The notes beneath the pieces were generated by a model. That model was not told where the DNA came from. It saw only the letters and a program-made list of their open reading frames with translations, and did no database searches. From Clavaria fumosa (lineage: Eukaryota; Basidiomycota; Agaricomycetes; Agaricales; Clavariaceae), in the NCBI GenBank assembly GCA_951802425.1, contig OX637795.1:3886501-3950500 (forward strand): a stretch of 64,000 nt of DNA. The letters are read 5' to 3'. The translations under genes and the position numbers were made by a program. Below, in pieces: positions 34,051 through 45,761 of the stretch; the first letter of the stretch is position 1; each line of letters begins with the position of its first letter.

Positions 34051-35970
34051 ATGCATAAGGCCACTCTCTTCAAGCGTCATCGACCCAGGTTCTATATCTT
34101 CTTATCTTTGTTCATCACTATCGCCACCATCGGGCTCTCAGGCGGCTTGTCTCAAGTCTTAACGGTCAAAGAGGTGAATTTCAATGCTTTACTCCAAGAT
34201 CCACCCCTTTCCCAGGTAAATATCCTCATTGATTCTCCGTTGGCATAGTTGGACTACTGCTACCTGCCCAGGCTCCAATACTATTAGCTTTCACAGCCGA
34301 TTTCATCTCCGTCGATGCAACCGAAGGAACGATGGTAATCGACTGGTACATTTTCTCCACAGATTGTACCCAACCAGCTCCTGTCGTGAACATCTTCGTA
34401 GACAGGTAAGGCACACATTCCCTCTATCTATCTTGACCAACATGACACTTGCTCATTGTGTGGAATGCGATTAGGAATCTGTTGTCAAGCAACGGCGACT
34501 TGGCAGTACAGTCAACAAGTGATGACTCGCCGACTCAACACTTCTTCCGTTTTAACACGTCCAGGGGTCTTAATTGCCCTTCTGATCCCTCCACTACCCC
34601 AACGAGCTTCCCATTTTTCAGGATTGTGACAAAGGTGATTAGCAGGGCCCATATTAAGGGATTAGGGAGTGGGCTGCAGTCGTATCCATGGGACAAGTGC
34701 GTTAACACCGTTCGGCTCTGCCTTTCATATTATTAATAACTGATAATACCCCCCTATTCAGATACTTTGCTCTAATCTCCATGTATGCTCAGTTAGCCGA
34801 CACCAACCAATCTGTTGGGATAGCATATGCTAACTCACATGGCGCTCCAGTGTGAGCATAATCGCTAAACTAATCCACCGGGTTTAATTTTCTGGCCAGA
34901 AATTTCAAAGTCAGATTGGGCGAATCCTATAACACTGTCGGTGGCGGATTACAACTACAATTGCTCATTTCCAGGTCCAGAGCGGTACGGATACTAGTCG
35001 TATTCGTCGGTTTAGCGAACTGTATGCGTCTCCTCTTGCTTTCTTTGGAATGCACCCAAACTTACACGCAACTGGAAGGGCTGGTGACAATAGCATTCCT
35101 ATGGATCACCATCGCAGGAGTAATCTGGCCAGAAGAGGTCGTGAAGGAGATGTTTGCACTGCCCATCGCTGCACTGTTCGGGTTCACTGCTGTGAGAGCT
35201 AACATGCCGGGTGCCCCTACTGGATTTGGTACGTCAATCAGAAAACAAGAGCCTTCTCTGCCGCTGAAAATCTGTCTGTACACCCCCATGATAGGGTCCA
35301 CAATGGGTAAGCCGACTACGGTTGTGAGACATTTGACAGTTCATTCAAGGTTGGAACTAGATTCCCTCACAATCCTCCCAAACATCGCGTTGATGACCGT
35401 CTGTGTACGAAAACCCTCCCAATTTATTGATGTAGTTGGGGCTGATTTTGTCGCATGTAGACTGCGGTCCTACTAGGTGTCATTCTCCTGCGTCGTGCGA
35501 GTACGATAGAACGCCTGAACAGACAAGAGTGAGCTTAACTCTTTTTTTCGCAATCAGCAGTCTCACTGGCAAGAAGAATCTCCAGGTCGAACGAGAAAGA
35601 TGTGTACATGCGCACTCAGATCCTATTGCCAGCGTCGCAGCAGCAGTTTGAGGAGCCGGATATCGAAGGCATGGTGTCATCAACCGCATTGCGATACTCT
35701 GCTGCTGCTGCAGGCATTGGTGGTGGCCGCGGTATGGCCGTCCCCACTCTGCCACCAGGCATGGCATCTCCGATGACGAACGAGATGTCACCAGGCACGC
35801 CGAGCACTGCACCGTGGTCTCCATATGCCGATTTTACTCCGACGATGATGGACCCGGTTGCTACTGGTGGCGCATCCAGGCGGGCTGGCAACATCTTCCA
35901 CAGGCTCAGTCCGAGCGAGGGGTTTCTGACTGGAAGCCGAGATGGTGCGGTGCCACGGAGAAGAGCTTAG
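34051..35970 (+). CDS. DUF4436 family membrane protein, paralogue A
   Basis: Multi-exon gene, about 400 residues. An N-terminal membrane segment (FYIFLSLFITIATIGLSG) is followed by an extracytoplasmic beta-rich domain (ADFISVDATEGTMVIDWYI, PVVNIFVD, SYPWDKYFALISMYAQ). Three C-terminal membrane segments follow, covering ILVVFVGLANWLVTIAFLW, the conserved MFALPIAALFGFTAVRANMPGAP, and ILPNIALMTVC | TAVLLGVILL. A Gln/Ala/Pro-rich cytoplasmic tail ends at 35970. The intron inside ANW (GTATGCG...GAAG) is confirmed by the same intron in paralogue B. Only the domain name is known; function unknown. Confidence 0.8.
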
Positions 35971-36288
35971 CCCAACTGCTGTCATTTAGATTGGGCACTG
36001 TTATCTGGCGATTTTGTTGGTTTGATTTTGAGGGTAGATTATCGGTTGTTTCCTCGCAGCATCTTGTCTTATGGGGATGGCTTGTATTACGGAGACAGCC
36101 CGCACTACGGGGATAGCTTGTATTATGGACAATGGAGATTGGCTTGTCTTATGGAAGCCCTATGGTGTAACAGCAATTCAACTGATCCAGACAACTTTAG
36201 ATCTGACGCAATCAATTTCTCAACTCCTATAAATTTTCGGGTAAGAATGCTGATGCCTTCTAACTTAGGTCGAACAGCGGTTCAAACT
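35971..36288. repeat. Short imperfect tandem repeat in a convergent 3' flank
   Basis: Between 36068 and 36135, three to four imperfect units of about 21 bases repeat ('ggggatggcttgtattac', 'ggagacagcccgcactac', 'ggggatagcttgtattat'). They lie beyond the stop of DUF4436 gene A and before the stop of the convergent isomerase gene, so they are probably untranslated. Confidence 0.45.
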
Positions 36289-37568
36289 TCACAATCTCGC
36301 CTTAGACGGTTTCAAGGACCCGAACCGAGGCGGACGTTTCTCGACCAACGCCGTCAATGCTTCCTTGGTATCCTGTGGCAGTACAAGGACAAGAATGAAT
36401 GAGGGAAAACCATCAGTGCGAGCGGAAAACCGAATGGGAAAGCTTTGGAATGATCGAGTACGCACTGGTGTTTGGAGCATCATCGCATTCCATATGGTAG
36501 TAAAATGCATGGTTTCAGCGACACTAGTGTGCGTGAAATAACGAGATCATTGACAGGTACCATCTCTACATAGGATGACGAACCTGTGGTCTCTGCCATG
36601 GCTGATGAGTACCTTGCTGCCGTGGACTGCGATAGGGCTCTTGGAAGCAATAGTACGCGCAAGCTCGAGTGCAGCGCGAACAACATCATCCCTGCCGCCG
36701 TCAACGACGGCAGATACGAAGCCGAGCCGCCGCGCCTCATCTGCGGAGAAGGAACGCCCGGTGTACACGAGCTCGCGCACAAGCGATTCGTTTCCCGTGA
36801 TCTTCCCCAAGAGCGCGAGGGTGCCGATGTCCGCGGCGAGGCCGACGTCGGCCTCCTGAGCGCGTCGGCGGGGTCCGGCGGTGGTGGGAAATTCAGATAG
36901 CCCGGTATGAAGGTCAGTTGATGAGGCGCGGTGGGTGCATGCACGTTCCTCACCTTGATGCAGAAGGTGGCGTTGGACGCGGCGTATCTGATGTCGCAGT
37001 GTGAGATGAGATCTACGCCCAGACCGATCACAGGGCCGTGCACAGCGGCAATGACGGGAAAAGGCGCTCGTGCAGGAGCGCTCGCCCATTCTTGCCTCAC
37101 TTCGATTATTTTCCGCAACTCGAAACCGCCCCTACTAGGATCAGTACTAGGTCCCCAAGTCGCGTCTTGTACTGTTAAATGTGAGAAGGGTTAGGGCAGC
37201 GGAGAGAGGGAAAACCTGTATTGTCTCGAAACGTACGGTCTATCCCTGCTGTAAATATCGTTGGGACTGCGGAGGAGATAACGATTGCGCGGATATCAGC
37301 GCCGCAGTCACAGATGTTCTGAATTATTTGACAATATTCTTCCCACATCCTGGTTATGGGGAGCTACTCGTAAGCGACGCCTGTGTAAAAATGTTGGTCG
37401 CCTACGCTACGTTTACAGCGTTCACAGGTTTCCTGTTTCGTGTTGCAATTAGTGAGCTATTATCGTGCATGCAGTGACGAATGACACGCAATACCGATTA
37501 AGCGCGAGGAGCAGGACATGGGGTGACGGTGCAGAGACCGTAATGAATTTTCCAGAGAAATCCGACAT
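36289..37568 (-). CDS. Delta(3,5)-delta(2,4)-dienoyl-CoA isomerase, peroxisomal
   Basis: Crotonase-fold enzyme shifting double bonds of odd-numbered unsaturated fatty acyl-CoAs for beta-oxidation. Start MSDFSGKFITVSAPS at 37568. Exons then read KPVNAVNVAMWEEY, SSAVPTIFTAGID, and PFPVIAAVHGPVIGLGVDL with CDIRYAAS (oxyanion region). EADVGLAADIGTLALLGK carries the catalytic acidic residues, followed by KSPIAVHGSKVL, TIWNAMMLQTP and the tail. The last residues KARL form a PTS1-type peroxisomal signal. All joins keep frame; the donor after NVA (GC|GTAGGC) was chosen because it restores the family sequence. It lies between the two DUF4436 paralogues on the opposite strand. Confidence 0.88.
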
Positions 37569-37808
37569 TTGATGCTGGTGCACAAGGACAGCCCCTAACG
37601 CGCCTGACGTCGCGACTCCGCAACGGGATTGGGGATAAATCACGTGGGTAGTACAGCAATACGGCAAACCGGCTTCTTCCATTTCACCAAAGTGACTTCG
37701 CTCCCGATCATCCCCTGATCGTGATAGGCTGATGGCTATGGGAGTTTTTACATAACGTGAGTGCGTGAGCTTTCAACCTTCTTTTTTGTGCAAAGCCACG
37801 CCTGAACA

Positions 37809-39868
37809 ATGTCTATCCACTCGTGCTTCATGCCTGTCCGTCGCTTCTTCAGTCGTCGGACCAGAGTCTTTGGCTTTCTGTCTACCTTCGCCACTATATT
37901 GGCGATCCTACTTGCTATTATCTTCGCGGTCGTCTTTGTGCTTCACGAAGTATCTTACAATATACCACTACGTGAGGGATCATCTGCTGCCAAGGTAAAT
38001 GTCTACGTTGAAATACCTGCTTGTTGACATATCTGAATCGCTGTCGTTCTTGAAGATCACCTTTTTGACCAACTTCATCTCTATTGATTCCGCTGGGGGA
38101 ACGCTGACAACCGACTGGTACCCTTCACCTGTGAACTGTTCACTACCCGAAACCATCGTGAACATTTTTGTTGACAGGTAACGCAAACATGTTCTACCTA
38201 CTTATCTCTCTATATCTACCAGCGCATCCTACTCATCTGCTCGTCTCCGTGTGGAATGCACATGTTGAAACAGAAATCTGCTGTCAAGCAACGGCGACCT
38301 ATCTGCGCAGTCGGCGAGCGACGATCCGCCTCCTGAACCCTTCTTCCGTTTTAGCACGTCCAGGAGCTTTTCATGTAACCCAGACCCCCGAACGAGCTAC
38401 CCAATTTTCAGGACTGTGTCGAAGGTGATCGGCTTTTCCCGTAGTAAAAATCGATCAGGTGGATCGTCACTGCAGTCATATCCTTTCGACACGTATGTCG
38501 GGATCCTTCTGTTCTCCCGCCGAAATTTGACCGACAATGCCCTCTTAGATACTTTTCCCAGATATACCTATTTGCCCAGACCAATGGCACCAAGGAAAAC
38601 GTGGGGATAGCACTTGATGAACCGTCTGGTACTCTAGTGTAAGGATGATTAATGAAACAAGATACAGCTGACCATATTTGACGATGACTTCTCACCAGCA
38701 ATTTCAAAGTTAGTTTAGACGCGTCGTCCTCCTTCAACAATGCCGTGGACGGTCTATACATTGTCCTGAACATTTCGAGGTCCGGTGCGGTACGGACGCT
38801 TGTCATATTCATCTGTTTAGCGAACTGTGCGCTTCTCCTCTTGTTTTCGTTGGAGTGCACTAAACTTAATGCGTAATTGAAGGGCTCGTGACAATCGCGT
38901 TCATATGGATCACCGTGGCGGGAGTTATCTGGCCAGAACAGGTCGTGAAGGAGATGTTTGCTCTACCCATCGCTGCACTGTTTGCGTTCACTACTGTCAG
39001 GGCCAACTTGCCAGGTGCCCCTCCTGGTTTCGGTTAGTCAACCAATAGGACGGCTCTATGTTATTGAAAACTCATCTGCATACTCGATGCATAGGTGCTA
39101 CAATGGGTAAGCAAAATCAAAGGCACAAGATCTCGGCGATCATTGAAACTTGTAACCAGATTTCCTCGCAATCCTCCCAAATATTGCATTGATGACCCTT
39201 TGTGTATGCCGCTTCTCTCAAACCATTGATTTAATGGGAGCTAATAACGCAACGTGCAGACTGGAATCTTATTATTCGTCATTCTCTACCGTCGTGCTAA
39301 GCTAATAGACCGCAAGAGCTTGAAAAAGACGGAGTGGGTTCTTTTCTTCCTTTCATTGTCAAGGGCGGAATCTCACGACAGGGGAAAAATACGTAGTGAA
39401 AAAGAGGATTCTATGCACCAATATGCGGTCAACGCCCTGGAGGCTTCGCAGGATGCTCTTGCTAGCGCTCGAGAAGCGGTGTTTGTAGCCAAAGAAGCGC
39501 TTACCCGCGCCCAGTTCCCGCCGCTGGCCAAGCCGACGTCACAGCAGGAATACAAACCGTCGTTGAGCGCGGAGCAGTTCGACAGCACAGCGCCACCTCT
39601 CGCCAACCAAGACATGTCCATGTTACAATACTCTACTGGCGGTGATGTAGTTTCCTACTCGGGAGGGGCGGGGGTTCCCGACTCGGCGCCGGGGGGCATG
39701 GCGGTTCCGACGACCAACCAGATGCCGTGGAATCCATACGACGAGCTCGCCGCCACCACTACCCAGACCGCTGCCGGTGCGGCATCAGAACCGACTGACG
39801 ACGTCTTAACATCTCAATCGGAGCGAGGCATACCCTACTCGAAACCGAGTTATGACGGTAGATCGTGA
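37809..39868 (+). CDS. DUF4436 family membrane protein, paralogue B
   Basis: Tandem paralogue of 34051-35970 with matching intron positions. N-terminal membrane segment (LSTFATILAILLAIIFAVVFV), then ITFLTNFISIDSAGGTLTTDW, IVNIFVDRNLLSSNGDLSAQ and SYPFDTYFSQIYLFAQTNG. The membrane part includes VNFKVSLDASS, ANWLVTIAFIWITVAGVIWP, MFALPIAALFAFTTVRANLP, ILPNIALMTLC and TGILLFVILYRR. The cytoplasmic tail is longer than in A and begins with a heptad-like helix (VNALEASQDALASAREAV). It ends with the shared GMAVPT motif. Function unknown. Confidence 0.8.
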
Positions 39869-40269
39869 AGAATTTAGTCCGACGACCAGCTTCAACCGAG
39901 GTTCAGGTTCTATGTTCTTCTGTCAAATAGGATCCACTTCTACATGTTCGGCCATGGCAAACATTCTCTCTTCCATATTACCATGCGGTCCATCTCTATA
40001 TGTATATTCGTGACTCGGAGAACACAGGTACTGTAGCATTACAGGTCATGCTACAGATGATACCCGTAACGCTCAAAACTATGCCCTTTTGTTGCTCTCA
40101 TCTTGAACCACAGTTTATCGGCACATGACCTCGTTGAGATGGCTGTCATCATCAGTGCCTCTCTTGATTTTGCCAATCTCAGGTCAAAATATGATGCAGC
40201 CATCCCCCGCCGACCTCAAGTGGCGTGGCTTCCCATTCACGTAACGAGTGTTTTACGCATCCTGCAAGC
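39869..40269. other. Intergenic, no supported gene
   Basis: 3' flank of DUF4436 gene B. A frame at 40103-40369 (ending VLTRLLPR) runs into the duplicated block, has no recognised family and is interrupted in the second copy. Confidence 0.4.
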
Positions 40270-41500
40270 CCACAGCGCTCGTGATTTGATCTCGAATACA
40301 TCGTTCGCCAGCGCCGCGGAACGATTCCTTTTCTACGACAATGTTTTGACTCGACTTTTGCCTCGGTAGTTTCTTCTTCACTCGATCAACGTCCTGCAGA
40401 GCTTGAGTCAAGAGTAACTCAATATATCGGATGTTTCCGTCGTGAGTGCGCGGAACGAATCTTGTTGGGAGCTATGTCGTTCTTCAACACCGTTATCTCC
40501 TTCGAGGTGCACATCCTCATGCCCCCCTCATGCACGACTTCTCTCTCAAACGAGCATGAGCGGATCCACTGTCAATCGCCTTGCCAATCAGCCTTACTAG
40601 AAACAAATAAAAAGATAAAACCGATACGGACCTGGTCTGCCGTCTGCACCGCCGGAGCAGACTCTGTGGTATCCATTATCTCACCAGGCGAATCCATTCG
40701 CTTGATAGCTATATTCAGCTCTCTCCTGGGTGTTTTCCAATATGCAAATTATGTACCAACTCTTAGTCTTACTACTTGATGGTTGCGCGAGATGAGCACC
40801 AATCCGCGACTCGCATCAGAGACCTTAAGAGAGTTGTTGAAGATATCGCAATGGTTTAATGCACATGAATTAGAGAGTACAACGGCGATGAGTCGTCCGG
40901 TTGGATTGAATAACTCAAGTAGAGGAGCTAAACATTTTGTTAAAAAACCGCGGGTCGTGCATCAATTCCACCGTGTCGTTGACGAGGCCCAGATCTGCAC
41001 ACAATGCAATGTCGACTTCGGGGACAAATAACAGAAGTAAGACACGTACCAAGATCAGATCCAAGGTCGATGACGGCCATTAACTTAATGGTCGAGGCAT
41101 CAAGGACTTTGCCCAAGATTTCAGCGTAAGTGTCTTTGAACGGGGATTTTTTGACCTGTGTGGGTTCCTTTAGCGCCGGCAATGGTTTCGATTGGGTAGC
41201 CGTACATCTGGGAACGTGATTGTAACCTGCCCGCCATCGCAAGCCTGCACTGATGCCATGTCCTCTCCCTGGAACTGATACAGTAAATTGAGAAAGATGT
41301 ATCGTTTCGACCGTTTCGACGGGCGCTCGCGTACTTTGAGTAGTTTACAAGTCAAGCGCACTGTCTTCCCGACATAGTTCGACAGACGCGCTGCGTTGAC
41401 GCGGGGCGAGACGAACTCCATGCAGATCTGATCCGGATAGAGTTGTTCAGGGTTGCTTTGCCACTGCACCGTGACACGCGCGAGTATGTCACTCTTCGTG
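40270..41500. repeat. Segmental duplication, copy 1 (RPA3 plus the first codons of MRH4)
   Basis: Aligns with 43605-44810: shared 'cgccagcgc(c/t)gcggaacgat', 'gcggatccactgtcaatcgcc', and near-identical sequence through the whole RPA3 gene and its upstream region up to 'gtatgtcactc(t/c)tcgt(g/a)'. The copies differ by scattered substitutions and small indels (about 100 extra bases in copy 1 around 40370-40520). Identity ends within about 20 bases after the MRH4 start codon. Confidence 0.85.
40915..41421 (-). CDS. RPA3: Replication protein A subunit 3 (RPA14), copy 1
   Basis: Smallest subunit of the RPA single-strand DNA-binding complex. Four exons, 113 residues: MEFVSPRVNAARLSNYVGKT, LTCKLLK | FQGEDMASVQACDGGQVTI | VKKSPFKDTYAEILGKVLD ... 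DLGSDL | DLGLVNDTVELMHDPRF, ending KMFSSST. The OB-fold order and the LVNDTVELMHDPRF ending are family hallmarks. All splice sites are GT-AG and in frame. A second, slightly different copy lies at 44239-44722. This copy has GEDMASV and VKKSPF where copy 2 has GENTSV and DFPF. Confidence 0.9.
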
Positions 41501-41528
41501 AGGGGCGTTGCCCCAAATTAAACCCCTC

Positions 41529-43482
41529 ATGGTGAAGCTTCATGACTTTCTAGTGGAACATGCGAAATTCCCATTCCCAGTCCCCGACGAACTGCGATCT
41601 GTCAGCACCACCGATATATCTGAAGTCGAGGTCGGATTTCTCGCGAGAGAGTGGAAAGCTACATGCGCTGTTCGAGACGACAATCTTCTGCAGAAGCTTT
41701 GCAGTGCTCTGAAGAACATCCTTGGTGACACGCCTTTGGTAGCTGGCTCCGAAAATTATCTACTTGCAAGTTTCTCCCCGCTGTTGGAGGTCGATGAGGC
41801 TGGCGTGACAAATAGTCGTTGGTTGAGGAATCGAGATGAAATTAAGGCAAGTGTGTCAATGCATCCAGTTCTGCATTCGGAGTGTAATAATTCGGGCTGA
41901 CCATCGAGGCCAGAGTTGCTCGCTCTTAGATTTGGGCATCCACGAGGCCGCACGCAGATGCTTGAGCAATTATGGTCGATATGATGTCGATGAAGAAAGC
42001 ACTGCCGAAAGGGGCAGCTCCAGGGTTGACTATGTTGTGCTGATGAATGACGAAAGTATGGTTCTAATGGAGGCAAAATCTCCTTCGGTCATGAAGAAAG
42101 TCGGCCAATTGTTACCACCGCGCGGTATCAACTTTACATGGCTTCGCAATCAACCCCTAGTACCAAAAGTTCTTTCAAAAGTAAGTACGCTATTTCCCAT
42201 CAGCTGCAAGGGTAGTTTTGAAAGATGTGTAGGTCGCGTTGTATCTAGGCCTGAGACAGATGAAATGGCTGTTTCTTACCTGCCACAACTATTGGATAGT
42301 GTGCCGCCTTGTGAGGGATGACGAGAACCCTTTTCTTGCATACTCGCCAATGATCAGCATTCAAGACTCCTCACTGCCTTTTCGAGCATTCCTTGGTGCC
42401 ATCTTATCCGTTGTCATGGACTTTCCTGTCGAGCCTAGTGTGTTCAATCCTGATATACAATTCAATGTTATTGAAGAAAAAGACAAGGGCCCATTGTCTG
42501 AAGATGACGTCGACGATGGTTCAGGACCATATCGGGGTACCTCAAGTAAAGGATTGTCGGTCAGCCTTCCGATGACCCGCAGCCGTGCCGGCGGTGGCAA
42601 CGAGAATGCCGAGTCTGGGCTAATGGCTTGTCCATCCGTTCCGTTACACGTCACTTATGTTACTCATTTACTCTTAGGTCACTTCATCTTCCCCCAACTC
42701 TGCTGAATCCTTCCAAGTTTGGATACATCTCCACCCTTTTTCAAACAACGTCCTCACCCTTCCACAAAGCGCCAAGAAAGGGAAACAACGCATATGGCTG
42801 ACCCGCTTTATAGGATTCGGCTCGACCGGAAATGTCTGGCAATGTCGTTTTGATAGCAGCAGCGAATCATTTGTCGCCAAGGTCGTCGAGGTGCAACGCC
42901 GTGCTGACATAGACAGTCGACGACGGCTCCGTAACGAATTTAATGTCTACCTTGCCTTGGAGAAGGCATACCAATCTGGGCAACTATGCGAACATATTGC
43001 TCCACACTGCTATGGGGCATTTGAGGGTGATGGCATAGATATTATCATCCTTGATTTATGTGACAGTGCGCTGAGTTCATGGGCTGAGCTGACATCCTCA
43101 GAGCGGTAAGTGATGCAATTCCTCCCATGTTGACGCCTCATATTTCCCTGCAGAGACCAAATCTTTATGCTGGTGCAAGACCTTCATCATGTTGGAATAA
43201 TGCATGGAGACCTCGAACCCCGGAATATCATGCGCACTCGTGAAGGCAGGCTCCGACTTATTGATTTTACGGAGAGCAGGAAGCATGTCTGCAACAAATC
43301 CCCGATTCAATGTGTATGTCGATCGGATCTTCATTCTTATTTACTGACATTAGGATAGGCCGACCAACTGGATTCTGTTCCAGCTCCAAGTCCGATGTGT
43401 CGTGAACTAAGGACATTGCGAAATCTGTTGTGGAAACGGCAGCCCTTTCAAGCTCACCGTGAGATCCAGGTTGTATCATAGA
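41529..43482 (+). CDS. FunK1-like/atypical protein kinase-fold protein
   Basis: About six exons, with an ATG at 41529 just inside the lost MRH4 copy. The N-terminal half (LGIHEAARRCLSNYGRYDVD, YVVLMNDESMVLMEAKSPSV) resembles the region preceding the kinase in expanded agaricomycete families. The C-terminal half is kinase-like: glycine loop IGFGSTGNVWQC, VAK (ATP lysine), HGDLEPRN catalytic loop in place of HRDLKPxN, and LIDFTES in place of DFG. It ends CRELRTLRNLLWKRQP. Introns mostly use clear GT donors (GTGTGTC, GTAAGT, GTAAGT, GTGTAT). The one near 42630-42680 is uncertain, so a defect there cannot be excluded. Substrate unknown. Confidence 0.65.
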
Positions 43483-43604
43483 CTTGTATTGGTTTCCCTA
43501 TTATTTGAATGCCACCATACATTGTTGCCTTTCTACCGGCTCTAGTGTACAACATAGGTGAGGGGACGGACTTGTAATTACATCCAAACCCGCCGCCTAC
43601 AAGC
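43483..43604. other. Spacer between kinase gene and second duplication copy
   Basis: 3' flank of the kinase-like gene; nothing recognised. Confidence 0.4.
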
Positions 43605-44810
43605 CCACAGCGCTCGTCGAATACACAGTTCGCCAGCGCTGCGGAACGATACCTTTTCTACGATAATGGCTTGACTCAACTTTTGCCTCCGTGGTCTCGA
43701 CCCTCCTGCATGACCTCTCTCTCGAACAAGCAAGAGCGGATCCACTGTCAATCGCCTTGCGCTCCCAACACGTTGCAAATAGGACTACCGAGTCATCACA
43801 TGCGTCATGCCCTGCAGATCGCCATCTGCGACACGTCAGGTCCGGAAATCGCCAATCATCCTTACTAGAAACAAATAAAAAGAGAAAACCGATACGGACC
43901 TGGCCTGCCGCCGGAACACATTCTGTGATATCCATCATCTCATCCGACGGATCTAGCTCTCAAGTTCGCTCCATTCGCTTCATAGCTATATCCAGCTCTC
44001 TCTTGAGGTTCAGATGCTTTCCAATATGCAAATTATGTACGAACTCTTAGTCTTACTACTTGATGGTTGCGCGAGATGACCAATCCACGACTCGTGCAGG
44101 AACACGCCGTGCATGTCCATTCGATTCCACGCATCAGACTCGGAGACCTTAAGAGCGTTGTTGTCGATGTCGCGATGGTTTAATGCACGTGAATTAGAGA
44201 GTAGAACGGGGATGAGTCGTCCGATTGGATTGAATAACTCAAGTAGAGGAGCTAAACATTTTGTTATAAAACCGCGGGTCGTGCATCAATTCCACCGTGT
44301 CATTGACGAGGCCCAGATCTGCACACGAGGCACTGTTGACTTCGGGGACAAAGAACAGAAGGAAGACACACACCGAGATCAGATCCGAAGTTGATGACGG
44401 CCTTGAACTCAATTGTCGAGGCATCAAGAACTTTGCCCAAGATTTCAGCATAAGTGTCTTTGAACGGGAAATCCTGTATGAATTCCTTTAGCGCCAGCAA
44501 TGGTGTTGATTGGGTAGCCGTACTTCTGTGAACTTGATTGTAACTTGCCCGCCATCGCAAGCCTGCACTGATGTGTTTTCTCCTTGGAACTAGTAAATTG
44601 AGAAAGATGTATCGTTTCGACGGGCGGTCACGTACTTTGAGTAGTTTACAAGTCAAGCGCACTGTCTTCCCGACATAGTTCGACAGACGCGCTGCGTTGA
44701 CGCGGGGCGAGACGAACTCCATGCCCACCTGGATCGCAGTACTAGTGGAGTTGGTCAGGGTTGCTGTGCCACTGCACACGCGCGCGTATGTCACTCCTCG
44801 TACGCCCATT
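43605..44810. repeat. Segmental duplication, copy 2 (RPA3 and the MRH4 5' end)
   Basis: Second copy of 40270-41500, same orientation. Homology begins at 'cacagcgctcgt' near 43606 and ends just after the MRH4 ATG (44788). The stretch 43605-44238 has no gene I can support; it is the non-coding flank of RPA3. Confidence 0.85.
44239..44722 (-). CDS. RPA3: Replication protein A subunit 3 (RPA14), copy 2
   Basis: Four exons, 110 residues, same exon structure as 40915-41421: MEFVSPRVNAARLSNYVGKT, FQGENTSVQACDGGQVTI, DFPFKDTYAEILGKVLD, VINFGSDL and the LVNDTVELMHDPRF ending. The intron before DFPF ends CATACAG. This copy keeps the head-to-head arrangement with MRH4 (65 bases between start codons), so it is probably the ancestral locus. 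Confidence 0.9.
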
Positions 44811-45761
44811 ACAAGCTACCCACAACGTGTATGCGTTCTCCACACGCTGGGTAGCTTTTTTCCACAGCACGCCATGCCAGCTTGGCGGTGGGCCACGCGC
44901 TCAACCGAGGAAGAAGAAACACAAGGCGAAAAGTAAATATCGTAGACCGTCCCCCGTCCTTGTTGCTGACTGAAGACGACATGGTCAGCTCCTAGCTCGA
45001 ACCGTAAACTCGCGAAAAACCTCGGTCCAAAATCCAGTCGCCCTGAGCCTTTTCAGGTCGTCCCTCGGGAGAAGAAAGGGAATAAACCCTCTTCTCGGAC
45101 ACCACCACCTCTCTCTCTACGTGATGCAGCGCCTGCATCTCCGTTTGTGCGCGACGCAGCACCCCACCTTTCAAGATCTGGAGCACCGCGACTATCAAGC
45201 TCCAAACAGAAGCAGGACGACTTCCTGCTTCGTCCGCAAAAATGGAGGCTCTCTCCGCAGACAACACCCCGCATGGAGGAGGAAGACACCAAACGAGGAA
45301 CATCTTCAGGCCCAACTGCGGGTGCCAAAAATTTGTCGTCTGAAGTACTAGACACACCAAATGATCGATCTCAGCACAGCTCTAAACCCGCATCCCATCC
45401 CAATCGCCTCATTGACCGATTCACTTCGCCACCCCTCCTTCCCGGGTTGCTCGAATCTGTAGAACAGCTCCTCGGTCCTGAATCGCACCCCACACACATT
45501 CAAGCCTTGTCCATCAATCACTTCTTCGGCAACAAAGAGCAAGTAGCCATGATTGCTCCGCCCGCAGGTGGTGGCAAGTGGCGACAATGTTTGCTGGCGA
45601 GTGAAACTGGGTCTGGAAAGTCTATCGCGTATCTGCTTCCAATGTTGCAGAGCTTGAAGCAGTCTGAGCTGCATCCTGAGCGCTCCAATTCCCCTCCCCA
45701 TTCTTCATCACCTCAGCGAGCTCTCAATCCACGCGGCCTAATACTCGCTCCCACGCATGAA
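44788..45761 (+). pseudogene. MRH4: MRH4-like mitochondrial DEAD-box helicase, truncated after motif Ia
   Basis: Homologue of the mitochondrial RNA helicase Mrh4, needed for large mitoribosomal subunit assembly. Exon 1 (44788-44932) encodes a mitochondrial presequence (MSLLVRPLQATHNVYAFSTR). An intron with CTGAC branch site and acceptor at 44988 leads to exon 2. That exon carries the basic linker, the Q-motif region (THIQALSINHFF), the Walker A-like motif ASETGSGKSIAYLLP and motif Ia LILAPTHE. Immediately after HE, where helicases continue with motif Ia and the DEAD box, the sequence becomes unrelated (about 45761) and stops at 45797. The remaining two thirds of the protein is not in this window. 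Either insertion or rearrangement split the gene, or the rest lies beyond 64 kb. Confidence 0.8.

Noticed and set aside
43597..43938. Minus-strand frame next to RPA3 copy 2 as a gene
   Set aside because: Not open in the duplicated copy at 40.3-40.7 kb and no recognisable domain.
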